From: Thermoflexus hugenholtzii JAD2
Lineage (GTDB): Bacteria > Chloroflexota > Anaerolineae > Thermoflexales > Thermoflexaceae
NCBI RefSeq assembly: GCF_900187885.1
Contig: NZ_FYEK01000044.1
Span: forward strand, 124,001-188,000
DNA: 64,000 nt
Reading direction: 5' to 3'
Part shown: piece by piece, positions 8,446 to 16,144 of the stretch
Layout of the letters: each line of letters starts with the position of its first letter
How positions within the stretch are numbered: the stretch's first letter is position 1
Program-made: the position numbers and the translations under genes
The notes under the pieces: generated by a model
The model's input: only the letters and a program-made list of their open reading frames with translations
Database searches by the model: none
What the model was told of the DNA's origin: nothing

Positions 8446-10149
8446 TCAATCGATCACCGTCTGACTCTGCTCCCGCAGATACTGGATCAGGTAATAGGGC
8501 CCGCCGGCGCCCCGGCCGGTGGAGCCGCTGGCCTTCCAGCCCCCGAAGGGCTGGTAGCCGGGCCAGGCGCCGGTGGTCGCCCCCGCCGCCCGGTTGACAT
8601 AGGTCACGCCGGCCTCGATGTGATCGAAGAACCACTGGATCTCCTCCGGGTCGTTGCTGTAGAAGCCGGCGGTCAGACCGTAGTCCACCGCGTTGGCGTA
8701 GCGCATGGCCTCCTCCAGGGAATCCACGGTCACGATGCAGGTGATGGGGAGGAACATCTCCTCCCGGAGCAGCGGATGATCCGGCGGGAGGCCGTCGACC
8801 ACCGTGGGCTCCACGAAGTAGCCTTTGGCGAACTCCCCATCGGTCAGGACGTTGCCCCCGAAGAGGACCACGCCGTCGCGGCGGAGGATCTCCACGTAGC
8901 GCTGGAACTTCTCATAGGCGGTCCGGTTGATCACCGGACCCAGGAACACGTCCCGCTGGGTGGGATCGCCGATGCGGATCTTGCTGGTGAGGTCCAGGAA
9001 CTTCTCCAGGAAGGCGTCCCGCACCGGGCGCTCCACGTAGATCCGCGAGGCCGCCGAGCACTTCTGGCCCTGAAGGCCGAAGGCCGAGCGCATGCAGCCC
9101 AGGGCCGCCCGGTCTAAATCCGCGTGGCGGCTGATGATCACCGGGTTCTTGCCCCCCATCTCCAGGATGATGGGCTTAGGATACCGGGTCGAGGCCGCCA
9201 CCTTGCGATAGATGGACATCCCCACCTCATAGCTGCCGGTGAAGGTGATCCCGGCCACATCCGGGTGCAGGACCAGGGGGTCGCCGACCTCGCTCCCGCT
9301 CCCCGTGATGTAGTTGAAAGCCCCCTCGGGCACCCCCGCGTCGCGGAAGATCTCATAGAGCCTGTAGCCCACGTAGGGGGTGTCCGACGCCGGCTTGAAC
9401 ACCACCGTGTTGCCGGCCAGCAGGGCCGCCCCAGCGGGGCCGCCGGCCAGGGCCAGGGGGAAGTTGAAGGGGGAGATCACCGCCCACACCCCGTAGGGCT
9501 TCAGGACGCTGCGGTTGTGGTGCTTGGGGGATTCCTGCTTCATGGGCACGACGTAGCCGTCGTGGGCCTCCATCTGGTCGCAGTAGTAGCGGATGAGATC
9601 CGCGGTCTCCTCCACGTCCCCCAGGGCTTCCAGGCGGTTCTTGCCCACCTCCAGGCTCATCAGCGCCGCCAGCTCGAAGGCCCGCTCGCTGATGAGGTCC
9701 GCTGCCCGGCGCAGGATCTTCACCCGCTCCGTCCAGGGGGTGCGGCTCCAGGCCGGGAAGGCCGCCTTCGCCGCCGCCACCGCGTCCGCCACGTCCTCAG
9801 GGGTCCCCCGCTGGAAGATCCCCAGCAGCCAGTCGGTGTTGATCGGGGAGCGATCCTCAAAGGTGCGCTCAGCGTAGCGGGGCTGCCCGCCGATGACCAT
9901 GGGGACGGTCCCGCCCAGGCTCTCTCGGACCTTCCCCAGGGCAACTTCATAACGAATGTGGAGCTCCTCGCTGGGGACGGCGAGGGTGGCGTAGGTGATC
10001 TTGAAGGGCTGGGCCGGGGCCTCCGCCGCCGGGCCCCCCCGGCGGCGTGGGGAGACTGCGCGCGCGGGCGCCTTCCGGGTCGTTTTACGGGCCGTCTTCT
10101 TCGGCGCCGCCTTCCGCGTCGTCTTACGCGTGGGCTTCTTCGCAGGCAT
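8446..10149 (-). CDS. L-glutamate gamma-semialdehyde (1-pyrroline-5-carboxylate) dehydrogenase
   Basis: A 567-residue NAD-dependent aldehyde dehydrogenase of the PruA/RocA group. It oxidises glutamate semialdehyde to glutamate in proline and arginine breakdown. Catalytic Cys364 lies in GQKCSAASR and the general base Glu330 in LEMGGKNPV; the NAD-binding loop is TFTGSYEVG near 303-311. The enzyme proper starts near residue 47 (PFKITYATL). The first 46 residues are an unusual Lys/Arg/Thr/Ala-rich tail built from KKTxRKTTRKA-like units, resembling histone H1 or DNA-binding tails. ATG 10149 has GGAGG-type spacing (AGGAGGT at about 10157). No proline dehydrogenase gene is adjacent. Confidence 0.9.
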   Translation of the reverse strand: MPAKKPTRKTTRKAAPKKTARKTTRKAPARAVSPRRRGGPAAEAPAQPFKITYATLAVPSEELHIRYEVALGKVRESLGGTVPMVIGGQPRYAERTFEDRSPINTDWLLGIFQRGTPEDVADAVAAAKAAFPAWSRTPWTERVKILRRAADLISERAFELAALMSLEVGKNRLEALGDVEETADLIRYYCDQMEAHDGYVVPMKQESPKHHNRSVLKPYGVWAVISPFNFPLALAGGPAGAALLAGNTVVFKPASDTPYVGYRLYEIFRDAGVPEGAFNYITGSGSEVGDPLVLHPDVAGITFTGSYEVGMSIYRKVAASTRYPKPIILEMGGKNPVIISRHADLDRAALGCMRSAFGLQGQKCSAASRIYVERPVRDAFLEKFLDLTSKIRIGDPTQRDVFLGPVINRTAYEKFQRYVEILRRDGVVLFGGNVLTDGEFAKGYFVEPTVVDGLPPDHPLLREEMFLPITCIVTVDSLEEAMRYANAVDYGLTAGFYSNDPEEIQWFFDHIEAGVTYVNRAAGATTGAWPGYQPFGGWKASGSTGRGAGGPYYLIQYLREQSQTVID

Positions 10150-10194
10150 TCTGACCTCCTGAGCCGGTGTTCTGCGCTTGCAAGACCACCTTCC

Positions 10195-10509
10195 TCAATC
10201 GAAGAAATAGGGGATCCGCAGGCCCCCGGTCAGGGTCTCCCGTTTGAGAGGGAGGGTGAGGCCGTGGAGGGCCTCCTCGGGGACCTTCACCCGCTTCCCT
10301 TCCAGCGTGCGAAGACCCTCTGGACGGAGCAAGGGATCCTCTACGCCCGGGGGGGTCTGCACCTCCAGCAGAGTCATCAGGCGACACAGAACCCGCCGCA
10401 TCGCCGGATCCTCCCCCTCTACGGCTGCCCGGAACCGGGCGACCACCTGAGGGCCCTGAACCGAGCGCCACGCGAATCGGATCTCGACTTCCTTCCCGGA
10501 AGACTCCAT
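10195..10509 (-). CDS. Small hypothetical protein (104 aa)
   Basis: Starts at ATG 10509 (MESSGKEVEIRFAWR) and ends at TGA 10195. It is charged, with a helix-rich middle (VVARFRAAVEGEDPAMRRVLCRLMTLLEV) and no signal peptide or membrane span. I recognise no family. It lies 45 bp upstream of the P5C dehydrogenase gene on the same strand and is divergent from the lytic transglycosylase gene. A TATAAT hexamer on the minus strand at 10552-10547 may be its -10 element, although no clear -35 is present. Confidence 0.55.
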   Translation of the reverse strand: MESSGKEVEIRFAWRSVQGPQVVARFRAAVEGEDPAMRRVLCRLMTLLEVQTPPGVEDPLLRPEGLRTLEGKRVKVPEEALHGLTLPLKRETLTGGLRIPYFFD

Positions 10510-10603
10510 CGATCGCTTCGCCAATCCGCCGTGATGATCTGACTTGATTATAAACCAGACCGGAGACGGTGAAGTCCTGCCCGACCCAGGGGGATTGGGG
10601 TTT

Positions 10604-10635
10604 GGGTTGGGATCGGATAAACTAAATTCCAACCC
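10604..10635. other. Inverted repeat in divergent promoter region
   Basis: GGGTTGGGA and TTCCAACCC flank a 14-base AT-rich centre (GATAAACTAAA core) between the divergent genes at 10509 and 10699. It could be an operator or an mRNA hairpin; nothing further is visible. Confidence 0.3.
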
Positions 10636-10698
10636 GGATGGCTGCGGTGGGAGAGAGACGCTGCGTCTAAGAGCACTCCACAGGGAAAGGGGCGTTGG

Positions 10699-13116
10699 AT
10701 GCACTGGCAGGGATCCTTCCGAGGATGGTGGCGCTGGGCGGTGATGGGCGTGGTGTTGTTCGGGCTGGCGGCTTTCTTCGCGAGATGGCCGCGGCCGTCC
10801 GCCCTTCCCTCCCGGACGCGGACACCGCTTCCTTCCCCCACCGTCCCGGCGACCCCGTCGCCCACCCCCTCGCCGACATCGACCCCCACGCCCCTTCCCG
10901 GGGAGTGGCTGGATCGAGGACGCAGGGCCATGCGGGTGGGAGCGTTTGAGGAGGCTGCCGCCGCCTATGCGGCGGCGTTGCAGGGCGCTTTGCCTCCGGA
11001 GGCTGCCGGCGAGGCGTGGGTCGGATGGGGACGGGCCTTGCTGGCCGCCGAGCAGCCGGCGGAGGCCGCCCGAGTCCTCGCCCAGGCCCCTATGGAGGAG
11101 CTGCCCCCCGAGTGGGCCCGCGGGGTCTGGACGCTCCGGGGGGACGCCCAGCGGGCGGCCGGGGATCCAGCCGGAGCCGCCGAGGCGTATCGCCACGCCC
11201 TCGCCCTGGGCTCTCCCCTGACGGCGGAGCTCCGGATGCGCCGCGCCCTCGCCCTGCAGGAGGCGGGTCGGCTGGAGGCCGCTGCGGCGGAGCTGCGGGC
11301 CGCTCTCCCTGCAGCCCGGAACCCCAGTCAGGAGGCCGCCATCCGGGAGCGGCTGGCGGAGACCCTGGAGGCCCTCCAGGCTTACCCGGCCGCCCTCGAG
11401 CAGTATGAGGCCATCCTGGCTTTCGCCCGGAACCGCGCTTACCGCGCATATATCGAATGGCGGGCGGCCCAGGTCCTTCTCGCCGCCGGCCAGACCGCAG
11501 AGGGCTACGCCCGGCTCCAGCAGCTGATCCGGGAGGCCCCGGATACCCTCGCCGCCTACAACGCCCTGGTCCGCCTGGTGGAGGCGGGGATCCCGGTGCC
11601 GGATGACCTGCGAGGCCGCATCGACGCCGCCGCCGGGCAGTGCCTCCCGGCCGTCCAGGCCTTTGAGCGCTGGATCGCCGCCCACCCGGACCACGGGGAC
11701 ATCCACTACGAGGCCGCCCGCTGTTATCGGGATCTGGGGAACCTGAAGGCCGCCCACGCTCATCTCGACGCCCTGATCCGCGATCATCCGGAGGCCTCCC
11801 GCTGGGCGGAGGGATGGCTGGAGAAGGGGCGGCTGTGGCTCCGAAGCGGGGCGGTGGAGGCCGCCGTGGCCCTCTGGCGACAGTTCCTCGCCCGCTTCCC
11901 GACCCATCCCTTCACTCCTCGTCTGCTCTACGAGGCCGCCCGCCTCCTGGAGCGGAACGGAGCGGAGGAAGCGGCGGAGGAGTTCTATCGTCTCCTCGCC
12001 GAGCGCTTCCCGGCGGATCCGCGCGCGCCGGAGGCCCGGCACCGGCAGGGGGTGCTGGCCTACGGCCGGGGGGATCTCGACGCGGCGGCCGCGGCATGGG
12101 AGGCGTTGCGAAGCCAGCATCCAGAGGCGCCGGAGGCCCTGGCCGCTCGCTTCTGGCTGGGGAAGGTGGCCCTGGCCCGCGGGGATCGCGTGCGGGCGGA
12201 GGCGGAGTGGCAGGCCGTCGTCGCCCAGGCCTCCGGGCGCTTCCTCGGGGAGCGAGCCCGCATGCTCCTGCAGGGCGAGGATCTCACCGACCTGCCCGAA
12301 ACCCTGGACCTCCTGGATCCGGAGGCGGGCCGGGCGGAGGCCGAGGAATGGCTGCGGGCCCGTCTGGGGATCACCGGCACCCATCCGCTCTCGCCGTCCG
12401 CGCTGTGGGAGGATCCCCTCTGGCAGGCCGGTGCGGAGGCCTGGCGGGTGGGCTGGGTGGAGGAGGCGCGAGGACTCTGGACCGTCTTGCGGCAACGCGT
12501 GGAGGGGGATCCCCTCGCGCTGTATGCCCTGGCCCTGGCCTTCCGGGAGCAGGGGGCAGACGCCCTAGCCGTCCAGGCGGCCGCCCGGCTGCTCGCCCGC
12601 CTCCGGGTGGATCCCCGGGAGGCGCCGCCTTTCCTGGCCCGGCTCGCCTATCCGGTGCCTTATCTGGATCAGGTCCTGGAGGAGGCCCGGCGGCATCGTC
12701 TGCCGCCGCTCCTGCTGTATGCAGTGATGCGCCAGGAGAGCCTGTTCGATCCCCATGCGGTCTCCTCGGCCCGAGCCCGCGGGCTGATGCAGATCATTCC
12801 GCCGACAGCTCGGGAGATCGCTGAGGCCCTGGGTCAGCCATACCAGGAGTCCTGGTTGCATCGTCCGGCTGTGAGCATCGCCTTCGGGGCCTATTATCTG
12901 GCCCGGCAGCGGGATCGCTTCGGGGGGAACCTGTGGGTGGCCCTGGCCGCTTACAACGGGGGGCCGGGGAACGCAGCGCGCTGGTGGGCGACGGCGCGGG
13001 GGGATCCCGACCTGTTCTACGAGCGGATCACCCTGGAGGAGACCCGCCGGTATCTCGAGCGGGTCGTGGAGCATCTCGCGGTGTATCGGACCCTCTACGC
13101 CGGGCGCGCCGAATGA
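10699..13116 (+). CDS. TPR-containing soluble lytic transglycosylase
   Basis: An 805-residue exported murein hydrolase. Residues 11-28 form an N-terminal membrane anchor or signal segment, followed by a Pro/Thr/Ser-rich linker (30-60). Residues 65-620 are TPR-like helical repeats (for example EAAAAYAAALQ, AEAYRHALALG). The C-terminal SLT domain (about 655-795) has catalytic Glu680 in MRQESLFDP, then ARGLMQIIP and AAYNGGPGNA, the family signature. It cleaves peptidoglycan between MurNAc and GlcNAc with 1,6-anhydro ring formation. The layout matches Slt70-like enzymes. Its stop codon lies inside a palindrome of the repeat block that follows. Confidence 0.9.
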   Translation: MHWQGSFRGWWRWAVMGVVLFGLAAFFARWPRPSALPSRTRTPLPSPTVPATPSPTPSPTSTPTPLPGEWLDRGRRAMRVGAFEEAAAAYAAALQGALPPEAAGEAWVGWGRALLAAEQPAEAARVLAQAPMEELPPEWARGVWTLRGDAQRAAGDPAGAAEAYRHALALGSPLTAELRMRRALALQEAGRLEAAAAELRAALPAARNPSQEAAIRERLAETLEALQAYPAALEQYEAILAFARNRAYRAYIEWRAAQVLLAAGQTAEGYARLQQLIREAPDTLAAYNALVRLVEAGIPVPDDLRGRIDAAAGQCLPAVQAFERWIAAHPDHGDIHYEAARCYRDLGNLKAAHAHLDALIRDHPEASRWAEGWLEKGRLWLRSGAVEAAVALWRQFLARFPTHPFTPRLLYEAARLLERNGAEEAAEEFYRLLAERFPADPRAPEARHRQGVLAYGRGDLDAAAAAWEALRSQHPEAPEALAARFWLGKVALARGDRVRAEAEWQAVVAQASGRFLGERARMLLQGEDLTDLPETLDLLDPEAGRAEAEEWLRARLGITGTHPLSPSALWEDPLWQAGAEAWRVGWVEEARGLWTVLRQRVEGDPLALYALALAFREQGADALAVQAAARLLARLRVDPREAPPFLARLAYPVPYLDQVLEEARRHRLPPLLLYAVMRQESLFDPHAVSSARARGLMQIIPPTAREIAEALGQPYQESWLHRPAVSIAFGAYYLARQRDRFGGNLWVALAAYNGGPGNAARWWATARGDPDLFYERITLEETRRYLERVVEHLAVYRTLYAGRAE

Positions 13117-13400
13117 ATTCGGCTTCAGGAGGCCTTCGGCCGATGGTCGGCCTGCGTGCCGAATGAATTCGGCCTGGGGAGGCCTTCGGCCGGCGGTCGG
13201 CCTGCGCCAACCGAAAGCGATTCTTGCGTCGGCGAAGGCCGACGCCCGGCGCGCAAGCGCCTTAGGAGGCCGATTTCAATCGGCACAAAAGCCTTCGGCC
13301 CACGGTCGGCCTGCGCCAACCCAAAGCGATTCTCGCGTCGGCGAAGGCCGACGCTTGGCGCGCAGGGCCTTAAAAGGCTGATTTCAATCCGCGTGAAGAT
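13109..13400. repeat. Cluster of palindromic repeats, about 109-bp unit
   Basis: GCCGAATGAATTCGGC occurs at 13109-13124 and again about 50 bases later. GCCTTCGGCC followed three bases later by GGTCGGCCTGCG occurs at 13132, 13182 and 13291. The last two copies continue in parallel for over 100 bases (AAAGCGATTCT, then GTCGGCGAAGGCCGAC, then GATTTCAATC), giving a period of 109 bp. Each unit contains several short hairpins. The first palindrome overlaps the slt stop codon. Confidence 0.75.
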
Positions 13401-13467
13401 GAAGCCCGACCGCCGCATTCGCACGTTCGGGCCTCCCTTCGCGGACCGTCGACGCCTCCGGGAAAAC
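13401..13467. other. Non-coding stretch between repeat block and rplY terminator
   Basis: This completes the 411-bp gap between slt (ends 13116) and rplY (ends 13528). Apart from the repeats and the terminator, I see no gene or signal in it. Confidence 0.5.
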
Positions 13468-13499
13468 GCGTGGCGGGCCTTCGGAGGGGCCCGCCACGC
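13463..13499 (-). terminator. Intrinsic terminator after rplY
   Basis: Read on the minus strand, a perfect 12-bp stem (GCGTGGCGGGCC / GGCCCGCCACGC) with an 8-base loop is followed by GTTTTCCC. It lies about 30 bp downstream of the rplY stop. Confidence 0.8.
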
Positions 13500-13527
13500 C
13501 ATCGACGGGGGGATGCCGGGGGAGCGG

Positions 13528-14184
13528 TCACTCCTCCTCTTCCTCTCCCTCCTCGACCTTCTTCCCGCGTCCGATGACCTCGACCTCGGGAGCTTCCGCA
13601 GGCAGCGGGGCTTCTTCAATGGCCTCCGCCGCGGGCGCGGTCACCAGCGCGATCAGCTCGTCCGGATCGCTCACGATGGTGACCCCGGGCGGCGCCTGAA
13701 GATCCCGCACGTAGATCGCCGCATCCACCCGATCCAGGACGCTCAGGTCCACAGTGATGGCCTCGATGAGGTCCTTGGGGAGACATTCGATCTCCACGTG
13801 AGTCAGGCCGTGCACCAGGACGCCCTCGCCCCGCTCCACCGCCGGGGAGGCGCCCTTGAAGATCACCGGGACCTCCACCCGGATCTTCTCCGTCATCTCG
13901 ATGGCCTGGAAATCGACGTGGAGGATCTCCCGGCGGATAGGCTCGCGCTGCACCTCACGGATCAGCGCCAGGTGGGTCTCGCCGTCCACCTGGAGGGTGA
14001 TCAGCCGGGCGCCGCCCCGAGCCTGGGAGAGCACCCGTTGCAGCTCCCGGCCCTCGACCTGGATGGGAAGGGGCGAGATGTGACGCCCGTAAAGCACCGC
14101 CGGGATCCATCCCTGGCGGCGGAGGGCTTTCACGGCTTTCCCGATCACGCTTCGAGGTTTCGCGTTCAGCACCAGCTCGGCCAT
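13528..14184 (-). CDS. rplY: Large-subunit ribosomal protein L25 (Ctc/TL5 long form)
   Basis: A 218-residue protein. The N-terminal L25 domain (1-95) starts AELVLNAKPR and contains GKAVKALRRQGWIPAVLYGR and ILHVDFQAI, typical of 5S-rRNA-binding L25. The C-terminal TL5/Ctc beta domain (96-190) follows, with LPKDLIEAITVDLS. It ends in a Glu-rich tail (KKVEEGEEEEE), common in this long form. It binds 5S rRNA in the central protuberance of the 50S subunit. ATG 14184 follows GAGGTGAG. The upstream membrane-anchored gene is 53 bp away on the same strand, and an intrinsic terminator follows. Confidence 0.95.
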   Translation of the reverse strand: MAELVLNAKPRSVIGKAVKALRRQGWIPAVLYGRHISPLPIQVEGRELQRVLSQARGGARLITLQVDGETHLALIREVQREPIRREILHVDFQAIEMTEKIRVEVPVIFKGASPAVERGEGVLVHGLTHVEIECLPKDLIEAITVDLSVLDRVDAAIYVRDLQAPPGVTIVSDPDELIALVTAPAAEAIEEAPLPAEAPEVEVIGRGKKVEEGEEEEE

Positions 14185-14237
14185 CGCCTCTCACCTCAAA
14201 AAGGGTTGGAAAAACCTGCGGATCCTGGGGGCCGTCC

Positions 14238-14684
14238 TCATCCCCGAGACGTGGGTTTCATCACACGGACCCGGCGGCTCAGGGTCCAGCCCAGGAGCGT
14301 GCCCAGGAGGAGGCCGAGGAGCAGGCCGATCCATGAGGCCTGCGGGCCGGCGGGCGTTCCCTCCACGGAGCGGGCGAGGATCAACCCGGCCCGCCCGCCG
14401 TGCATCCGGAGGTTGCGGGCGAGCACCAGGCCGGCCCAGCTCTTGTGGAGCTCCGCCTCCTGGGAGGAGGCCAGCCCGACCGCGCTTTCCCGAAATTCCA
14501 TGCGCACGCCCCGCGCTGTTCCGAAGGCCGCGCGCTGGGCGTGGACCTGGTTGGCCGCAAGGTGGGAGATGGCCGCCTCCTGGCACGTGGCCGTGTTGGC
14601 GATCAGGGATCCCACCTGGACCCTGGAGAGCGCGATCGACTCCGCGCTCAGAGCTTCCGGCCCTCGAGGTTCAGCCTCCGACAT
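14238..14684 (-). CDS. Repeat-containing protein with C-terminal membrane anchor
   Basis: A 148-residue protein. Residues 12-105 show a loose period of about 18-19 residues, with small residues and hydrophobics recurring (VGSLIAN, ISHLAAN, VGLASSQ, AGLVLARN, AGLILARS). This suggests a short beta-solenoid or stacked-strand fold. A single hydrophobic helix follows (about 118-135, IGLLLGLLLGTLLGW) and then a basic end (SRRVRVMKP), so the repeat domain is tethered to the membrane. The function is unknown. A promoter with TTGACG and TACAAT 17 bp apart lies upstream. It probably shares a transcript with rplY. Confidence 0.55.
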   Translation of the reverse strand: MSEAEPRGPEALSAESIALSRVQVGSLIANTATCQEAAISHLAANQVHAQRAAFGTARGVRMEFRESAVGLASSQEAELHKSWAGLVLARNLRMHGGRAGLILARSVEGTPAGPQASWIGLLLGLLLGTLLGWTLSRRVRVMKPTSRG

Positions 14685-14811
14685 CCTCAGACCTCAGATT
14701 TAGATCCGATGGGACCTCCCATGCCGCAGAGGAGGCCCTCGGGCCGACAGGACAAGCCGCCATCGGGGGGAGCGCACATCACCCCACTGCCCCCACATCC
14801 TTGCCGAAGGG

Positions 14812-14840
14812 ATTGTATAGGGCCCGGGCAGGGGCGTCAA
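14812..14840 (-). promoter_or_regulatory. Sigma-70-type promoter for the 14684 gene
   Basis: On the minus strand TTGACG (14840-14835) and TACAAT (14817-14812) are separated by 17 bases, about 128 bp upstream of the ATG at 14684. It is back to back with the argC promoter. Confidence 0.5.
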
Positions 14841-14855
14841 GCCAGAGCCCCTATC

Positions 14856-14884
14856 TTGACAGATCTCAACGATCTGATTATGAT
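14856..14884 (+). promoter_or_regulatory. Consensus sigma-70 promoter of the arginine operon
   Basis: TTGACA (14856-14861), a 17-base spacer and TATGAT (14879-14884). Transcription should begin near 14891, just ahead of the leader peptide. It is the best-matching promoter in the window. Confidence 0.8.
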
Positions 14885-14913
14885 TAGGGCCAAATCCTGG
14901 GATGAGGATCCGT

Positions 14914-15009
14914 ATGACGTTGGCTTTCATCCGCTTCCCACGCATCCGTCGTCCGGAGACCCTGCCGGGTATCGGGTCCGGTGCGGGGAAGTGGGTGATT
15001 GGCCATTGA
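14914..15009 (+). CDS. Arginine-rich leader peptide of the arg operon (candidate attenuator)
   Basis: ATG 14914 has GATGAGG six bases upstream and encodes 31 residues to TGA 15007-15009. Residues 5-14 read FIRFPRIRRP, four Arg in seven positions with three of them (R10, R12, R13) nearly adjacent. An in-frame ATG at 14902 would add two more Arg but has a weaker binding site. The frame sits between a consensus promoter and a strong intrinsic terminator (15037-15071), directly upstream of argC. By analogy with his, trp and leu leaders, ribosome stalling at Arg codons under arginine shortage could prevent terminator formation. The antiterminator pairing was not established. Confidence 0.5.
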   Translation: MTLAFIRFPRIRRPETLPGIGSGAGKWVIGH

Positions 15010-15036
15010 TGAACTCCCTTTAGAGATCACACTCAA

Positions 15037-15071
15037 CCCCCCGGGCTCGATGCCCGGGGGGTTTTCGTTTT
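15037..15071 (+). terminator. Intrinsic terminator in the argC leader (attenuator)
   Basis: A perfect 10-bp stem (CCCCCCGGGC / GCCCGGGGGG) with loop TCGAT is followed by TTTTCGTTTT. It lies 28 bp after the leader-peptide stop and 32 bp before the argC ATG, with no gene upstream on this strand other than the leader peptide. Confidence 0.85.
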
Positions 15072-15102
15072 CCCAGGAGTTCTGGATGCGGAGGCAACAA
15101 GA

Positions 15103-16116
15103 ATGTGGCGAGTGGGGATCTACGGGGTGACCGGCTACGCCGGGTTCGAGGTCTTCCGCCTGCTGCGGCGACACCCGGCGGTGGAGATCGTCTTCGCCGC
15201 CTCGGAGAGCGGCGCCGGCAGTGTCCTCTCCCAGCTCTTCCCCACTACGGAGGACTTCCCGGTGGTGGGCTTCGCGGAAGCCCCCCTGGATCAGGTGGAC
15301 GCGGTGTTCCTGGCGTTGCCCCACGGGGTCTCCGCTTCGGTGGCCCGCCAGGCCCACGACGCCGGCGTGCGCGTCATCGACCTCTCCGCCGACTTCCGCC
15401 TGAAGGACCCTGCGACATATGCCCGATGGTATCGGGAAGCGCATCCCGCCCCCGAGCTGTTGCCTGAGGCGGTCTACGGCCTGACGGAATGGAACCGGGC
15501 GGCCATCCGTGAGGCGACGCTGATCGCCAACCCCGGCTGCTACCCCACCGCCACCCTCCTGGCCCTGCTCCCCCTGGCCCAGGCCGGGGCCGTGGGGCCC
15601 GGCCCCATCGTGGTGGACGCGAAATCCGGGGTCTCCGGGGCCGGCCGCAAACCCTCCCTCACCACCCACTTTGTGGAGGTGGATGAGAACCTGAGCCCCT
15701 ACAGCATCGGCCGCGCCCACCGCCATCTGCCGGAGATGGAACAGATGCTGCAGGCCATCCACGGCACCCTCGGCCCCCTGGTGTTCTCTCCCCAGCTGCT
15801 CCCGGTGGCCCGGGGCATCCTGGCCACGATCTACGTCCCCCTCGCCCCCGGCTGGACCGAGGCGATGGTCCACGAGCTGCTGACGGAGGTGTATGGGCGC
15901 GAGCCCTTCGTGAAGGTGCTGCCTCGCGGGACGCTGGCGACGCTCCGCCACAGCGTGGGGACGAACCTCTGCGTGCTCTCGGTGACCGGCGTGCCGGAGG
16001 CCGGCATGGTCATCGTGACGTCTTCCATCGACAACCTGATCAAGGGCGCCGCCGGGCAGGCGGTCCAGAACTTCAACGTGATGTTCGGGATCGAGGAGAC
16101 AGCGGGCCTTCTGTGA
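15103..16116 (+). CDS. argC: N-acetyl-gamma-glutamyl-phosphate reductase
   Basis: A 337-residue NADPH-dependent reductase catalysing the third step of arginine synthesis (N-acetylglutamyl phosphate to N-acetylglutamate semialdehyde). The nucleotide-binding loop GVTGYAG is at 8-14, and the catalytic Cys146 lies in ANPGCYPTA. The C-terminal half has the dimer-domain motifs GAGRKPSLTTHF and SPYSIGRAHRHLPEM. Length is standard for the family. GGAGG 15090-15094 precedes the ATG by eight bases. It is first in a six-gene arg operon controlled by the upstream promoter and leader. Confidence 0.97.
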   Translation: MWRVGIYGVTGYAGFEVFRLLRRHPAVEIVFAASESGAGSVLSQLFPTTEDFPVVGFAEAPLDQVDAVFLALPHGVSASVARQAHDAGVRVIDLSADFRLKDPATYARWYREAHPAPELLPEAVYGLTEWNRAAIREATLIANPGCYPTATLLALLPLAQAGAVGPGPIVVDAKSGVSGAGRKPSLTTHFVEVDENLSPYSIGRAHRHLPEMEQMLQAIHGTLGPLVFSPQLLPVARGILATIYVPLAPGWTEAMVHELLTEVYGREPFVKVLPRGTLATLRHSVGTNLCVLSVTGVPEAGMVIVTSSIDNLIKGAAGQAVQNFNVMFGIEETAGLL

Positions 16117-16144
16117 GCGCGCGGCGGTGAGGAGGAGAGAGACG

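Noticed and set aside
10190-10205. A third copy of the CCTCAATCG repeat end
   Set aside because: Only nine bases match and they form the stop codon region of the 10195-10509 gene.
10195-12495. A very long open frame antisense to the lytic transglycosylase gene
   Set aside because: It is a shadow of the high GC content; only its last ~104 codons, beyond the slt start, look like a real gene (10195-10509).
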